A DNA stretch of 64,000 nucleotides from Undibacterium umbellatum (GCF_014284125.1 NZ_JACOFX010000020.1:1-64000); one strand, 5' to 3'; counted from the stretch's first letter, positions 9,997 through 18,268 are shown. A program made the numbers and translations. The notes: generated by a model not told the origin, from the sequence alone.

Positions 9997-10449
9997 CTAT
10001 CTCTTTTTGACTTCGCAACAGAATTTTTCGTTAGTTTCAGATAATTCTGGTACTGGTGCGCCCAAGATTTTTTCTGCTGCTTTCGCATTGCTTTTATTCT
10101 TCTGGCCAGGTGTCAACAACATGCTCAGCTTATCGGTTTCGACTATGCCATACTCTGGCACACACACTGAGCCACCGCAATCAGACTGAAATACGAGCAT
10201 TGCCTTTCCGGATTTATTTTTCAGGCATGCCGCATCAAAATTACCTGCACCAAGCGTAAACAATTTTTTCTTCTCTTTACCCTTTATGCCATAGAGATCA
10301 AATTTCGTCTCCAACGGCCCTCCTTCGTTTTTCATCTGTACTTCGAATTTGCTTTCGCCACAGGTGGTCGTCACCGTTTCAGCATAAGAGGAACAGGTGA
10401 TAGTTAGCAAGGCGAATGCTGCAGATATAAGTTTGCATAGACTGACCAT
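9997..10449 (-). CDS. Secreted protein, likely immunity to SLT lysozyme
   Basis: A 150-residue protein with a clear signal peptide (MVSLCKLISAAFALLTITCSSYA) and a mature domain with several cysteines (TTTCGES, FQSDCGGSVCVPEYG, KFCCEVKK). It follows the SLT-domain gene at 10482 by 32 bp on the same strand. A periplasmic, disulphide-containing protein downstream of a transglycosylase fits the logic of a lysozyme inhibitor or immunity protein. I recognise no named family, so the role is inferred from export and position. The ATG at 10449 is preferred to a TTG one codon earlier. It is the last gene of the minus-strand block. Confidence 0.6.
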   Translation of the reverse strand: MVSLCKLISAAFALLTITCSSYAETVTTTCGESKFEVQMKNEGGPLETKFDLYGIKGKEKKKLFTLGAGNFDAACLKNKSGKAMLVFQSDCGGSVCVPEYGIVETDKLSMLLTPGQKNKSNAKAAEKILGAPVPELSETNEKFCCEVKKR

Positions 10450-10481
10450 CAAATTACTCCCTTTAGATTAAAAATCACGAG

Positions 10482-11753
10482 CTAATCACCTTTTAAAATT
10501 TTCAGGTACTGATTTGCAAGTGGCATCACAATATCGTTAGAAATTCCCAGACCACCGTAATTTTTGCTTGGTCCATCATGATGATATTTATATGCATATT
10601 CTATCCCCTGCCCACGTTTTTGTGCGAGATTCAAATTATCTACCGTATGTTTTACCAAAGCATCGGCCTGAGTACCGAGATCCCAGCGATTTGCATTGTT
10701 TACTCCATAATGCTTCCCCGTTTTATCTATAAACTGTCCGAGGCCAGAAGCGGAAGTTGTGCCAGCAGTAGCATCTGGATTAAATCCTGATTCGGTATGC
10801 GCAATCGCCAAAACCAGAGCAGTTTGCTGATCATTTAAACCTGCCTGTCTGGACTTTGCGATAAGGGCATTAATTGCAGATTTCTGAACATCGGGATTAG
10901 CATCGCCCCAAACACGAGAATTTCCGGCCATTCTACCGTTTGAATTGTCAATTTGATCGTAGATGTGCGATCCATCAACAATCTGATCCTGACTGTATTT
11001 GGCACCCTTCTTTTTCACCAACATCTTAGAATAGTCGATCGGGCTATCAGAGAAATTTTCACTCGCTAGATTTCCGCCATCAATAGAATTCTTCGTACTA
11101 CCAATTCCAGAACCTTGAATCTGTGCTTTTAATATCTTAAGCTTACCAGCTGCAGCATCCAAAAAACCACGATCTTTTTCAGCTTGAAATCTTGCATCGC
11201 TATACTCTGGCACTTGGGTACTTTCATTGAATAAAGTGCCGTAAAGATTCCGTGCCGCCGCTATTCCGTATTGTGCCTTAAGTCTGGCGCTATCCAGTAA
11301 TGACCTGTTTTGTTCCGCGCTGAACCTGGTATCATTAAATTCGGCAGAAGACCTTGGCTGTCTAATGCTCTCCCAAAGATTCTCCCCTGACTTGAGAAAA
11401 TCTCTTTTGGCAGCCTCAGCATATTGCATCTTGAGTCTTACACTATCCCAAAAACTGCGATTCCTGTCAGCTTCAAACCGTGCATCACTAAACTCTGGTC
11501 GATTGGAATCTATTTGATTATTCGCGATACCAATATTCAATGGCAATTTTTTTCCTGAAGTGTTTTCCTGGTATTTACTTCCAGGCATAGAGCCAAGCTC
11601 AGATCTGCGAATGGCATCAAATCGTGCGTCGCTAAAACTAGCGCGATCATTTTTGGGCAGATATACATCTATATGTGAGTCATCTTCATTAGTTGGAGCA
11701 GGTGCTGTCAAATCTCGATTTTGATAAATTCCTAATCCATTGGGATCACGCAT
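10482..11753 (-). CDS. Four-repeat protein with SLT transglycosylase domain
   Basis: A 423-residue protein. Residues 40-200 contain four spaced copies of a motif with the pattern (F/Y)(S/N)D(A/T)RF.A...R (about residues 40, 88, 139 and 184). The C-terminus (about 290-420) is a lytic transglycosylase: AHTESGFNPDA has the catalytic Glu at 321, followed by SASGLGQFIDKTGKHYG. It should cut the glycan strand of peptidoglycan. No signal peptide is visible, so it needs a virion, lysis or secretion system to reach its substrate. It could be a virion-associated lysin or the last effector of the array; an exported small protein downstream favours the second. Its ATG overlaps the end of a truncated immunity gene. 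Confidence 0.8.
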   Translation of the reverse strand: MRDPNGLGIYQNRDLTAPAPTNEDDSHIDVYLPKNDRASFSDARFDAIRRSELGSMPGSKYQENTSGKKLPLNIGIANNQIDSNRPEFSDARFEADRNRSFWDSVRLKMQYAEAAKRDFLKSGENLWESIRQPRSSAEFNDTRFSAEQNRSLLDSARLKAQYGIAAARNLYGTLFNESTQVPEYSDARFQAEKDRGFLDAAAGKLKILKAQIQGSGIGSTKNSIDGGNLASENFSDSPIDYSKMLVKKKGAKYSQDQIVDGSHIYDQIDNSNGRMAGNSRVWGDANPDVQKSAINALIAKSRQAGLNDQQTALVLAIAHTESGFNPDATAGTTSASGLGQFIDKTGKHYGVNNANRWDLGTQADALVKHTVDNLNLAQKRGQGIEYAYKYHHDGPSKNYGGLGISNDIVMPLANQYLKILKGD

Positions 11754-11937
11754 TGTTAAATAATAATCTATGCCATTGGAAGAGAGGCTTGGCCAGTGTT
11801 ATGGCAAACAAGACCTCCCAATCATATTTAGAAAATGGCGTTAAGGCTTCTGAGGCGATTTCAAGACTGTATTCTTGCCATGAAGAGGTTTCAGTCCCTA
11901 TCAGTTTTTCAAATAAATCTACTTTATTTCCATCCAT
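11746..11937 (-). pseudogene. Truncated duplicate of EndoU-cassette immunity gene
   Basis: The first ~52 codons are almost identical to the intact gene at 12039-12443 (shared segment ASEALTPFSKYDW and VLFAITLAKPL), then the frame leaves the homology and stops after about a dozen unrelated residues. The stop codon overlaps the ATG of the SLT gene. It is best read as a partial duplication of the immunity gene created during array growth. It may still couple translation to the SLT gene. Whether the short product keeps any activity is unknown. Confidence 0.75.
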
Positions 11938-12038
11938 TTTGTTTTCCTTAAAATCACCATTACGGATAAATAGGCGACCACACTGAACAAATAAAGCTAG
12001 CCTACATCAACACCGTTCATCAGAAGTTCTTCTACAAT

Positions 12039-12443
12039 TCAATTTAAACGTTCAATCAAACCCCTTACCACATCATCGAGCGGTATCTCATTTTCATTTA
12101 CATAGGCCAGCAAATTCCTTAGGGCAACCTCAAATCTCCGTGGCAATTGCGCCGACATGTAATCAAGTTGAATGACTGCAGTCACTGCGATGTCCTTGGA
12201 TGGAGACAGCAGCAAAGCCATCAAAATTGCCAGGCCTTCCCTGTGCTCCAGACAACCAATGGCTTCAGCACAGCGCTCTTGCCAGTAAAGCGGCTTGGCC
12301 AGTGTTATGGCAAACAAGACATCCCAATCATATTTAGAAAATGGCGTTAAGGCTTCTGACGCAATCCCCATGCTGTATTCCTGCCATGAAAAGGTTTCTG
12401 CTCCTATCAGTTTTTCAAATAAATCTACTCTATTTTCATCCAT
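12039..12443 (-). CDS. Putative immunity protein for EndoU-like effector
   Basis: A 134-residue protein predicted to be cytoplasmic and helical (HEAT-like feel: repeated EALTPF, AIGCLEHREGLAILMALLL, VALRNLLAYV). No signal peptide. It begins 11 bp inside the end of the EndoU-like effector gene frame region (effector stop at 12454, start ATG 12443) with an AAGGAAAA ribosome site. A cytoplasmic partner directly downstream of a nuclease-type effector is the usual immunity arrangement. The name is inferred from position; no family was recognised. Confidence 0.65.
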   Translation of the reverse strand: MDENRVDLFEKLIGAETFSWQEYSMGIASEALTPFSKYDWDVLFAITLAKPLYWQERCAEAIGCLEHREGLAILMALLLSPSKDIAVTAVIQLDYMSAQLPRRFEVALRNLLAYVNENEIPLDDVVRGLIERLN

Positions 12444-12453
12444 TTTGTTTTCC

Positions 12454-14190
12454 TTAAGGTGTGGGAGGTACAATGGGACGTGTTCCGGCAGGAAATGAAG
12501 ACGTAATAACGCCGTTATCCTTTATCACTTGCCACTGCACACCTCTGTAATTATCAGTGTGCAAAGTGGTCTTCACGCCATTAATATCACGAAGCAGGAT
12601 TCCTGGTGCATTCGCCGTCATTTGACCAGCCCTTAAAACCTCTACATTATTCCAATCTGGCGGTGCAATAGTATGTATGTTCGGCGACTTTGCTGCTGAC
12701 AGAGCATATGTTCCATCTTTTCGAACCACAGGCCCCCTGAACTTATCAACTGAAATTGTATCATCAGGATTAATCACCTTATTGGGATGCATAGTATATA
12801 GCGGTGATCTCAAGACATCTGGCGAATGCCCGCCAATAATTTGGTTTGTTCCTGATTTGGCTTCGCCAAACAATATTTTAAAATCGGTCTTCGTCATTGG
12901 CCCGACAAATTCCTTATAACCAGGCACTATAGATTTATGAAAGCCTGTTGCATTTGGTGTATTGGTAATGCCCCCATTTTTTCTTAAGGTATCGGTATAG
13001 TTTGTTGATTGTCCATATCTGACCGGTGCCTGGACCATCTGTGGTTCAGAAAAAATCATGCGTCCAAACATTTCCGCATCTTCTTTCGGCATTCTGGGAA
13101 ATGCGCTTTTAAGAGCTTCAGCAGTTCGTTCATTTTGCAATGCGATTATTCGACGATTCGCGGCATAAGCCTCTTGCATGTTTCCTTGCGCGTACATTTT
13201 CTGCGCATATTTACGTAAACCAATTGAAGTTTGATAGTCATTAATAGATTTCTTTGGAATAGAAGCATCCAAATCATGAGCTAATCTTGCGCGCGCCTGT
13301 TCGCGCTGAAAATTATGAACATCTGAAATACCTCGAATCACTTGACCATCCCGGTCTTCAGGGCTTTCAACAAATACTGCATTCCTTTTATAGCCAGCTT
13401 TTTGCAATTCCGCCGGGTCATAGGAAGAAAGTAAATTTCTTCGTCCTGATTCTTTGTTGAGTGCAGCGGCATTTTGCAACGATGTATTCGCATCAGGAGT
13501 TTCCCAACTATCCGCGGAATCGCTGTCCCATGCTGGATCACTGTAAAGTTCTTGGTCAATCACATCTCTCGTACCACCACTATCATTGGTGGTAAAAAAT
13601 TGAAAATCCTTTCCTAATGAGCCATTTTCATCACTCTTTCCCAAGTATTTATTTAATAATCCACTGAATTGAGCTGGTTTCTGTGGCGTGTAGAATTTGT
13701 CAAAACTTAAAGCAGGCGTCAAAAAATTACTGGCATCGCTGGTTTGTATTTGTAATGAGCGAGAATTGCTTATACCGTTCATACTTGCAAAAGGTATTAA
13801 CTCATTGCTACTTGGCGTGTAGCCATACTCCCTCTTGAACAATGCTGTCATCGTGTCACCAGCCTTACTCATATAACGCCTGTCAAAATCACCGTCCTGA
13901 TAATCAGCCTTTTCTGCGCGCAGAAAATCCGATTTCGCCAAATCACCCGGATCGGATATCGCGCTAATGGACTCCGGGCTACTCGGCTGAAATTCTCTGA
14001 AACGGGCCATGTCTTGCCCGTAACCAAAATCCATATCTATGCCACGAGCAAATGGTGGTGGTTCTGATCTTAATTGAAGATCATCATAGCCAGTACTCCA
14101 TGGAGAATAACTTTCATTAGCCCCGTCGCCAGATGTATCGACGAGATAGGGAAGTCCATCCTCTCCAAAAATTCTTTGAAAATTTGCCAT
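12454..14190 (-). CDS. Cassette effector with EndoU-like nuclease C-terminus
   Basis: A 578-residue multi-domain protein. Residues 1-105 are the array's shared N-terminal segment (MANFQRIFGEDGLPYL..., SEPPPFARGI, FGYGQDMARFREFQP, LAKSDFLRAEKADYQ). Residues 109-150 look like LysM (AGDTMTALFKREYGYTPS followed by ELIPFASMNG). A long linker follows. The C-terminal ~140 residues have the layout of bacterial EndoU toxins: IIGGHSPDVL with a candidate catalytic His near 454, and a final VITSSFPAGTRP strand. EndoU domains in CdiA-type toxins are RNases. No signal peptide. The family assignment rests on a few motifs read by eye. The downstream gene is cytoplasmic, which fits a nuclease. Confidence 0.7.
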   Translation of the reverse strand: MANFQRIFGEDGLPYLVDTSGDGANESYSPWSTGYDDLQLRSEPPPFARGIDMDFGYGQDMARFREFQPSSPESISAISDPGDLAKSDFLRAEKADYQDGDFDRRYMSKAGDTMTALFKREYGYTPSSNELIPFASMNGISNSRSLQIQTSDASNFLTPALSFDKFYTPQKPAQFSGLLNKYLGKSDENGSLGKDFQFFTTNDSGGTRDVIDQELYSDPAWDSDSADSWETPDANTSLQNAAALNKESGRRNLLSSYDPAELQKAGYKRNAVFVESPEDRDGQVIRGISDVHNFQREQARARLAHDLDASIPKKSINDYQTSIGLRKYAQKMYAQGNMQEAYAANRRIIALQNERTAEALKSAFPRMPKEDAEMFGRMIFSEPQMVQAPVRYGQSTNYTDTLRKNGGITNTPNATGFHKSIVPGYKEFVGPMTKTDFKILFGEAKSGTNQIIGGHSPDVLRSPLYTMHPNKVINPDDTISVDKFRGPVVRKDGTYALSAAKSPNIHTIAPPDWNNVEVLRAGQMTANAPGILLRDINGVKTTLHTDNYRGVQWQVIKDNGVITSSFPAGTRPIVPPTP

Positions 14191-14278
14191 TGTTTGTTTC
14201 CTTTAAAAATGTATTTGCAATACCTGCTTTAGCCTGTGCTAATGCATAGCTATCAATACAGCGTTAGTTTTTATGGAC

Positions 14279-14314
14279 AAAAAAAAGAGGCTGCCCAAGA
14301 TAGGCAGCCTCTTT
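14279..14314 (-). terminator. Cassette terminator, copy 4
   Basis: Perfect 12-bp stem (AAAGAGGCTGCC at 14284-14295, GGCAGCCTCTTT at 14303-14314). Read on the minus strand it is followed by a run of eight T, so it ends transcripts coming from the decayed cassette upstream. The following ~90 bp to the effector ATG is conserved between cassettes. Confidence 0.85.
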
Positions 14315-14337
14315 CTCGTTATGCTTGGCAAGTAAGT

Positions 14338-14860
14338 TATGCCTTCAATCAGATCTCGTGCTCCACTTTTCAAACCGTCCCATTTTCCTGAATAAAAATC
14401 GGCAATATCTTGAAGATTTAGGTGTGGGCTATACACATGACCAGGTTTTTGATTCGGAAATGCCGTGTAAGACCTTGGTGGGAAGTGGAGTTTTTTTGCT
14501 CCTGCAAAGCAACACGACCTAGTTTACTTCCTGAAGCATTGAAGTCGTAAAGGTCAAAATCACTGCCCCGATACCCAGCCCTTTGTGCGCGCAGAGAATC
14601 TGATTTCGCAAATTCGCTTGGATCAGATATCACGCTGATTAAATCCGGGCGTTCCGGCAGAAATTCCCTGAAACGTATCATGTCTTGTCCGTAACCTAAA
14701 TCCATATCCGAACCACGAAAAAATGGTGGAGGCTCTGAACTTATCTGAAAATCATCCTCGCTAGTATTCCATATTGAAATACTTCCATTAGTCCCGTCAC
14801 CTGATGTATCGATTAGATACGGAGTCCATCATCTCCAAGTATTCTTTGGAAAATTGTCAT
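14338..14860 (-). pseudogene. Decayed cassette effector (N-terminal remnant)
   Basis: Begins with an ATG at 14860 and the array N-terminus, but one base is missing within the first 20 codons, so the frame breaks. The later part matches the shared N-terminal segment (GYGQDMIRFREFLPERP) and then jumps by a deletion to DNA closely matching the middle of the 498-residue effector (VYSPHLNLQDIADFYSGKWD region, 20227-20320). It ends abruptly at 14338 where it joins the terminator block. Both a frameshift and an internal deletion are visible, so it is not expressed as a full protein. Confidence 0.85.
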
Positions 14861-14950
14861 TGTATTTTTCCTTTTAAAGTGAAAATGCTACGCAAACTTT
14901 TGCTTGAGCTTATGCATAACTATCAATTGAGAATTAATTTTCATGAACAA

Positions 14951-14986
14951 AAAAAGAGGCTGCCCCAAATGGGGCAGCCTCTTTTT
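14951..14986. terminator. Cassette terminator, copy 3 (bidirectional)
   Basis: Perfect 16-bp stem (14951-14966 with 14971-14986) around a four-base AAAT loop, with A and T runs on both sides. It is a stronger, symmetrical variant of the terminators at 14284, 16801 and 20958, and lies downstream (minus strand) of the 81-residue gene remnant. Confidence 0.85.
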
Positions 14987-15009
14987 GTCATACTTTGTAA
15001 ATACTTTTT

Positions 15010-15115
15010 CTAAACAGCTCGATTGGTACCAGCTAGCAAATCACTAGATAAGCCGCTAACGAAAATCTCATTTTTCAATTTTCGCTTCCACGTTCAGGCT
15101 GTTGACAATGATTTT
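15010..15115 (-). pseudogene. Remnant of the 81-residue array gene
   Basis: The minus strand reads ...IIVNSLNVEAKIEK then a stop, and in a shifted frame FVSGLSSDLLAGTN then a stop. These match the second half of the 81-residue protein found intact at 16858, 21015 and 24436 (SLNVEAQIEQ, FVSGLFNDLVATT). The 5' half is gone. It marks a fourth, decayed spacer of the array. Confidence 0.8.
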
Positions 15116-15132
15116 TATGTCTTCAGAATATG

Positions 15133-15570
15133 CTATTTAAATTGCAGTCTGGCAGCTGGATTATAGGTGACATTTTTTATGACTTTCCCTTGTTTTCTTT
15201 CCTTTGAAAAATCCGGCTCGCCATCAATTATAGGCGGCCCTTCGTCTTCAGTAAAAGTGATATCCAAGAGATCTTCATTTTCCCAGGTGGCTTTAACGTT
15301 TAAACCACGAGACATTAAAGTAAATTGATCCAACTTGAATTCTTTTCCATCTCTGTTTGAAAGAAAAATTTTCACCTTCTTCTCATTGAGATCGAACCAT
15401 TGGTCAACCAGAGACATGTGAACATAGCCGTGGTAGATCCAATCCTTATTATCAGGTTGTGCACTGGCGGGAAAATAAAAATGCTGCCCAACATAATGTG
15501 TACCTCTGCACGAAGTGATTAAAAGGATCAAAGTAATCAACACACATTTACGCAAGAAAACAAATTTCAT
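15133..15570 (-). CDS. Lipoprotein, probable periplasmic immunity protein
   Basis: A 145-residue protein with a lipoprotein signal: positively charged start, hydrophobic stretch and the lipobox ITSC at about residues 18-21. The mature part is soluble and rich in beta-type pattern (YHGYVHMSLVDQWFDL). Its ATG overlaps the stop of the effector at 15567 by 4 bp, so the two are translationally coupled. An envelope-anchored partner implies that the upstream effector acts in the periplasm. No named family recognised; immunity role inferred from coupling and location. Confidence 0.7.
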   Translation of the reverse strand: MKFVFLRKCVLITLILLITSCRGTHYVGQHFYFPASAQPDNKDWIYHGYVHMSLVDQWFDLNEKKVKIFLSNRDGKEFKLDQFTLMSRGLNVKATWENEDLLDITFTEDEGPPIIDGEPDFSKERKQGKVIKNVTYNPAARLQFK

Positions 15571-16706
15571 TGACGCTTACCTCCATTTGTCTGAGTCTCA
15601 GTCCATTGACGCGCTTCTTTTGCCACTCTTTTGACAGTCCCTACAACATCATCATCTATGTCGAGACGCCCGTTTGGCGCTCTTGGGTAGGGAACTCTTG
15701 CATGTTTAAAAGCCCCTTCGAGGTCATTGTGACAGTCATTAAGCCAAGGGAGCCACAATCCCCTATTCCAGCCAGGATAACTTTCGATACGCTCCATAAA
15801 TTCACGAGCAGTCATCCCATCTGGAAGAGTAACACTATGATAAGAATTTTCAAAGCCTTTTCCTCCTGTTCCTTTCGTAATGCCGAAAAGACCGTCACGA
15901 CCTTTTTGTTGTTCCGTTTCAGGGCTACCCACGTAGGCATGATTTAATCCAGGTATTCCGAAAGCATCGCTGGAATAAACACGTACAGTTGGACGTAAAC
16001 TTACACCTTCATTACCAGGCCTCGTAGCATTTTGAGAAATTGGGGACGCACTCCTGATCGCTAGTAAGCCTCCCGGTATTGTCCCATTTGATTTCGATGT
16101 TCGGGAATTTACTCCAAGTGCAGAATTAGATCCCTCGTTGTTTTGAACATTTTGTGCAAGTGAGTAAAAAGGAATTGAATCAAGATTCAGATTGCCATTC
16201 TTAATATTATCAAGAAAGTTGTCACTCATTCGCTTTGTATTGCTACTTTCAGTTTTTTGGGGAACGACGAGCACAGATCGAAGGGGGCTACGCTTGCCAC
16301 TCAATGTGGCGTATTGATTCAATTCACCAGAGCTTGGTGTGTACCCAAACTCTTTCTTAAACTGTGTTTTTATCTCATCACCCTTTACGTAGGATGCACC
16401 CTTATCAATGTCTTGATAATTTGCTTTTTCTGGACTCAAAAAAGCTGATTCCGACAAATCACCAGAATCTTCTACCGCATCATTTGATACCGGGCGCTTC
16501 GCCTGCACGCCTCCAAAACTGGCCATGCCCTGTCCATAGTCATCGCTCATATCTGTGCTGTCGACAAACGATAGTGGTTCTGAACTAAGTTCAAGATCAC
16601 CACCAGCAGCACTCCATGGCAAGTAACCGACATTAAAACCATTGCCAGACGTATCAATGAGATATGGCAGCCCATCGTCACCATAAATTCTTTGAAAATT
16701 TGCCAT
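15567..16706 (-). CDS. Cassette effector with LysM-like and His...Cys domain
   Basis: A 379-residue protein. Residues 1-95 are a diverged version of the array N-terminus (MANFQRIYGDDGLPYL). Residues 105-150 form a LysM-like segment (KTQFKKEFGYTPSSGELNQY, ending VLVVP as LysM domains often do). The C-terminal ~130 residues contain GLNHAYVGS (His near 253) and later WLNDCHNDL (Cys near 324). This His-before-Cys order is typical of circularly permuted papain/NlpC-P60-like enzymes that cut peptidoglycan peptides or related amide bonds. The downstream, overlapping lipoprotein gene supports a periplasmic target. No signal peptide. Enzyme class is inferred, not proven. Confidence 0.65.
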   Translation of the reverse strand: MANFQRIYGDDGLPYLIDTSGNGFNVGYLPWSAAGGDLELSSEPLSFVDSTDMSDDYGQGMASFGGVQAKRPVSNDAVEDSGDLSESAFLSPEKANYQDIDKGASYVKGDEIKTQFKKEFGYTPSSGELNQYATLSGKRSPLRSVLVVPQKTESSNTKRMSDNFLDNIKNGNLNLDSIPFYSLAQNVQNNEGSNSALGVNSRTSKSNGTIPGGLLAIRSASPISQNATRPGNEGVSLRPTVRVYSSDAFGIPGLNHAYVGSPETEQQKGRDGLFGITKGTGGKGFENSYHSVTLPDGMTAREFMERIESYPGWNRGLWLPWLNDCHNDLEGAFKHARVPYPRAPNGRLDIDDDVVGTVKRVAKEARQWTETQTNGGKRQ

Positions 16707-16796
16707 TGTTTGTTTCCTTTAAAAAAGGGATTTGCCATACCTGCTTTCGCCTGTACTAGTGCATGGCTATCAATAGAGTGCTAATTTTTTATGGAC

Positions 16797-16831
16797 AAAA
16801 AAAGAGGCTGCCCAAGATAGGCAGCCTCTTT
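16797..16831 (-). terminator. Cassette terminator, copy 2
   Basis: 12-bp stem (16801-16812 with 16820-16831), loop CAAGATA, A-run on the left that becomes a T-run in the minus-strand RNA. Same sequence as the copies at 14284 and 20958. It follows the 81-residue gene and precedes the leader of the 379-residue effector. Confidence 0.85.
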
Positions 16832-16857
16832 CTCGTTATGCTTGGCAAGTAAGTTAT

Positions 16858-17103
16858 CTAGCCAGGTCGTTTGGTCGTAGCGACCAGATCATTAAACAAG
16901 CCATTGACGAAAGGCCAGGCTTGTTCAATTTGGGCTTCCACGTTAAGACTTGTGGCGATGAAGTTGCGTATGATCAGAGCCTTGCTATTGCCTGGTGTCG
17001 CAGGGATCAGGCTTTCTATGTCGAGTATCAGTTTCTTGATTTGCTCTTTGTGTTCAGCCAGAAAGCTGATGACTTGCAATATGGTTGCGGCGATTTTCAG
17101 CAT
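16858..17103 (-). CDS. 81-residue phage lysis-module protein, copy 3
   Basis: An 81-residue protein (MLKIAATILQVISFLAEHKE...), nearly identical to the copies at 21015 and 24436. The N-terminus is hydrophobic and amphipathic, followed by an IESLIPATPG turn. Small proteins of this style sit beside holin and endolysin genes in many podoviruses; the function is not established, and holin-like or holin-regulating roles are possible. It ends just before a terminator. The number of copies tracks the number of cassettes. Confidence 0.7.
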   Translation of the reverse strand: MLKIAATILQVISFLAEHKEQIKKLILDIESLIPATPGNSKALIIRNFIATSLNVEAQIEQAWPFVNGLFNDLVATTKRPG

Positions 17104-17149
17104 GGTTTGTCCTTTAAAATTGACATGTATATTTCAAAGTGATGCCGTC

Positions 17150-17345
17150 GATTGAGTTGACGTAGTCGCGGGCCGAGTCAGCTACGGAATGTGGTGTCGG
17201 GCCCGGCAAGTGGGTTGTCACTGGCGACAATTGCCCAGTAAGGATAGTGCTGTAGGCAATTGTTGCAGCAAGTGTCGATATTGCGGGTAAGAGACCGTTT
17301 ATCTAAGCAGCACGTGCTCTCGATCTATAATGATCTCGACCGGCG
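17150..17345 (-). pseudogene. Decayed 3' end of the holin-like gene, copy 2
   Basis: On the minus strand one frame reads SDNPLAGPDTTFRS then a stop, matching the end of the holin-like protein at 24756 (SDNPLAGLNTTFRG). Further upstream PAIST.AAT matches its PAISTPMATAA, but in another frame, so the fragment is frameshifted. It lacks any start. It shows that the duplicated unit began inside the holin gene. Confidence 0.75.
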
Positions 17346-17386
17346 GCAAGGATGGGGGGTGACTATTTAAAAATGGGTAGCAGTAG

Positions 17387-17418
17387 CCACCATCACTTTG
17401 TCAGATATGTGATGGTGG
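17387..17418 (-). terminator. Hairpin after exported partner gene, copy A
   Basis: Ten-base inverted repeat (CCACCATCAC at 17387-17396 with GTGATGGTGG at 17409-17418), about 60 bp after the stop of the gene at 17479 on the minus strand, with a loose T-rich stretch further on. A near-identical hairpin with a 12-bp stem is at 21543-21578. Confidence 0.55.
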
Positions 17419-17478
17419 TTAGGTTGCTAATTTCAAAAGGCTGGAGGTGACGGGAGGTACAAAGTATTCTCGCTGGAC

Positions 17479-18012
17479 CTACATTTTTTTGGGACAATTC
17501 GGCTCGACATCATATCCCAGGGAAATATACAAATGACTGAGTTTCTTCTTTCCCTCCCGTCTGATCAAATGCATTCCCTCTGAGCTATAACAAGTTGACA
17601 CGGTTGAAACCACTTTTTTATCAGTGATTTGAAATTGCATACCTTTGGCTTGAACATTCACATTTTTCCCAATAACAGCAAATCCAATAAAAGGATCTGG
17701 ATAAGAGACGGAATTATTGAATTTCAAGCGATATGCGTGCATCTTCCGATTACTCAACTCATCGGCAACAACTTCATCAGACTCTAATTGAATTTCCTTC
17801 TCAATTACTGCTTTTGTGCAGCATTGTGCTTTGCCACCTTTACAAGGAAATTCAAGCTGAATTTCCTCCAATTCAGATAAAACTCCGGCCGTAAATAGCA
17901 AGGGAGGCTTACCTGGGAATACTTTTACAATTCCATCGAGTGTCGTTGCCGCATATATTGACTGGGATAGTAATATTCCCATTGATAGCATGAGTGTATT
18001 CTTAATTTTCAT
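17479..18012 (-). CDS. Exported protein, probable immunity protein, copy A
   Basis: A 177-residue protein starting at ATG 18012 (MKIKNTLMLSMG), with a signal peptide ending at ...SIYA. The mature domain has a cysteine cluster (KGGKAQCCTKA), a central MHAYRLKF strand and a C-terminal HLYISLGY...PNCPKKM. It is a close paralogue of the gene at 21637. It overlaps the upstream 88-residue gene by 11 bp. Export to the periplasm and coupling to small upstream coding remnants suggest an immunity protein for an envelope-acting effector whose toxin domain here has been largely lost. No named family recognised. Confidence 0.65.
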   Translation of the reverse strand: MKIKNTLMLSMGILLSQSIYAATTLDGIVKVFPGKPPLLFTAGVLSELEEIQLEFPCKGGKAQCCTKAVIEKEIQLESDEVVADELSNRKMHAYRLKFNNSVSYPDPFIGFAVIGKNVNVQAKGMQFQITDKKVVSTVSTCYSSEGMHLIRREGKKKLSHLYISLGYDVEPNCPKKM

Positions 18013-18268
18013 TATCTGACCAGTGTGGTTTAGATAAAATATCAATGCCTGCAGAAATTAAATCCTCTTTCCATCTATCAACGACGATACTATAAATATT
18101 TTCAAAGAAAATCCGCGGCTCATTAATACTCCATGCTGTTGGCAGGTAAAGGGAATCCGATGCATTATGATCTGGATGAAAAATCACAGAAAAATCAAAA
18201 TACTTGTTATCCAACGCATTTTTAAGTACGAGGACTAATTCAACTTTATGAGCAGCGGTCAATGCCAA
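18002..18268 (-). CDS. Small hypothetical, ends SKPHWSDNEN
   Basis: An 88-residue soluble protein (MALTAAHKVELVLVLKNAL...). Its last residues KPHWSDN.N are shared with the short remnant ending at 22160, and in both places the stop overlaps an exported partner gene by 11 bp. That shared end suggests that both are what remains of, or were grafted onto, the C-terminus of an older effector. The rest of the protein is not recognisable. It overlaps the 62-residue gene upstream by 10 bp. Confidence 0.5.
   Translation of the reverse strand: MALTAAHKVELVLVLKNALDNKYFDFSVIFHPDHNASDSLYLPTAWSINEPRIFFENIYSIVVDRWKEDLISAGIDILSKPHWSDNEN

Larger units (their letters stand above)
16707..18012 (-). repeat. Duplicated array segment, copy A
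   Basis: About 1.3 kb that is nearly identical to 20867-22170, offset by about 4,158 bp. It contains the effector leader, terminator, 81-residue gene, decayed holin 3' end, an inverted repeat and the exported partner gene. The near-constant offset (4157 at both ends of the 81-residue gene, 4158 at the end of the exported gene) shows one duplication event with almost no later indels. Confidence 0.85.
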
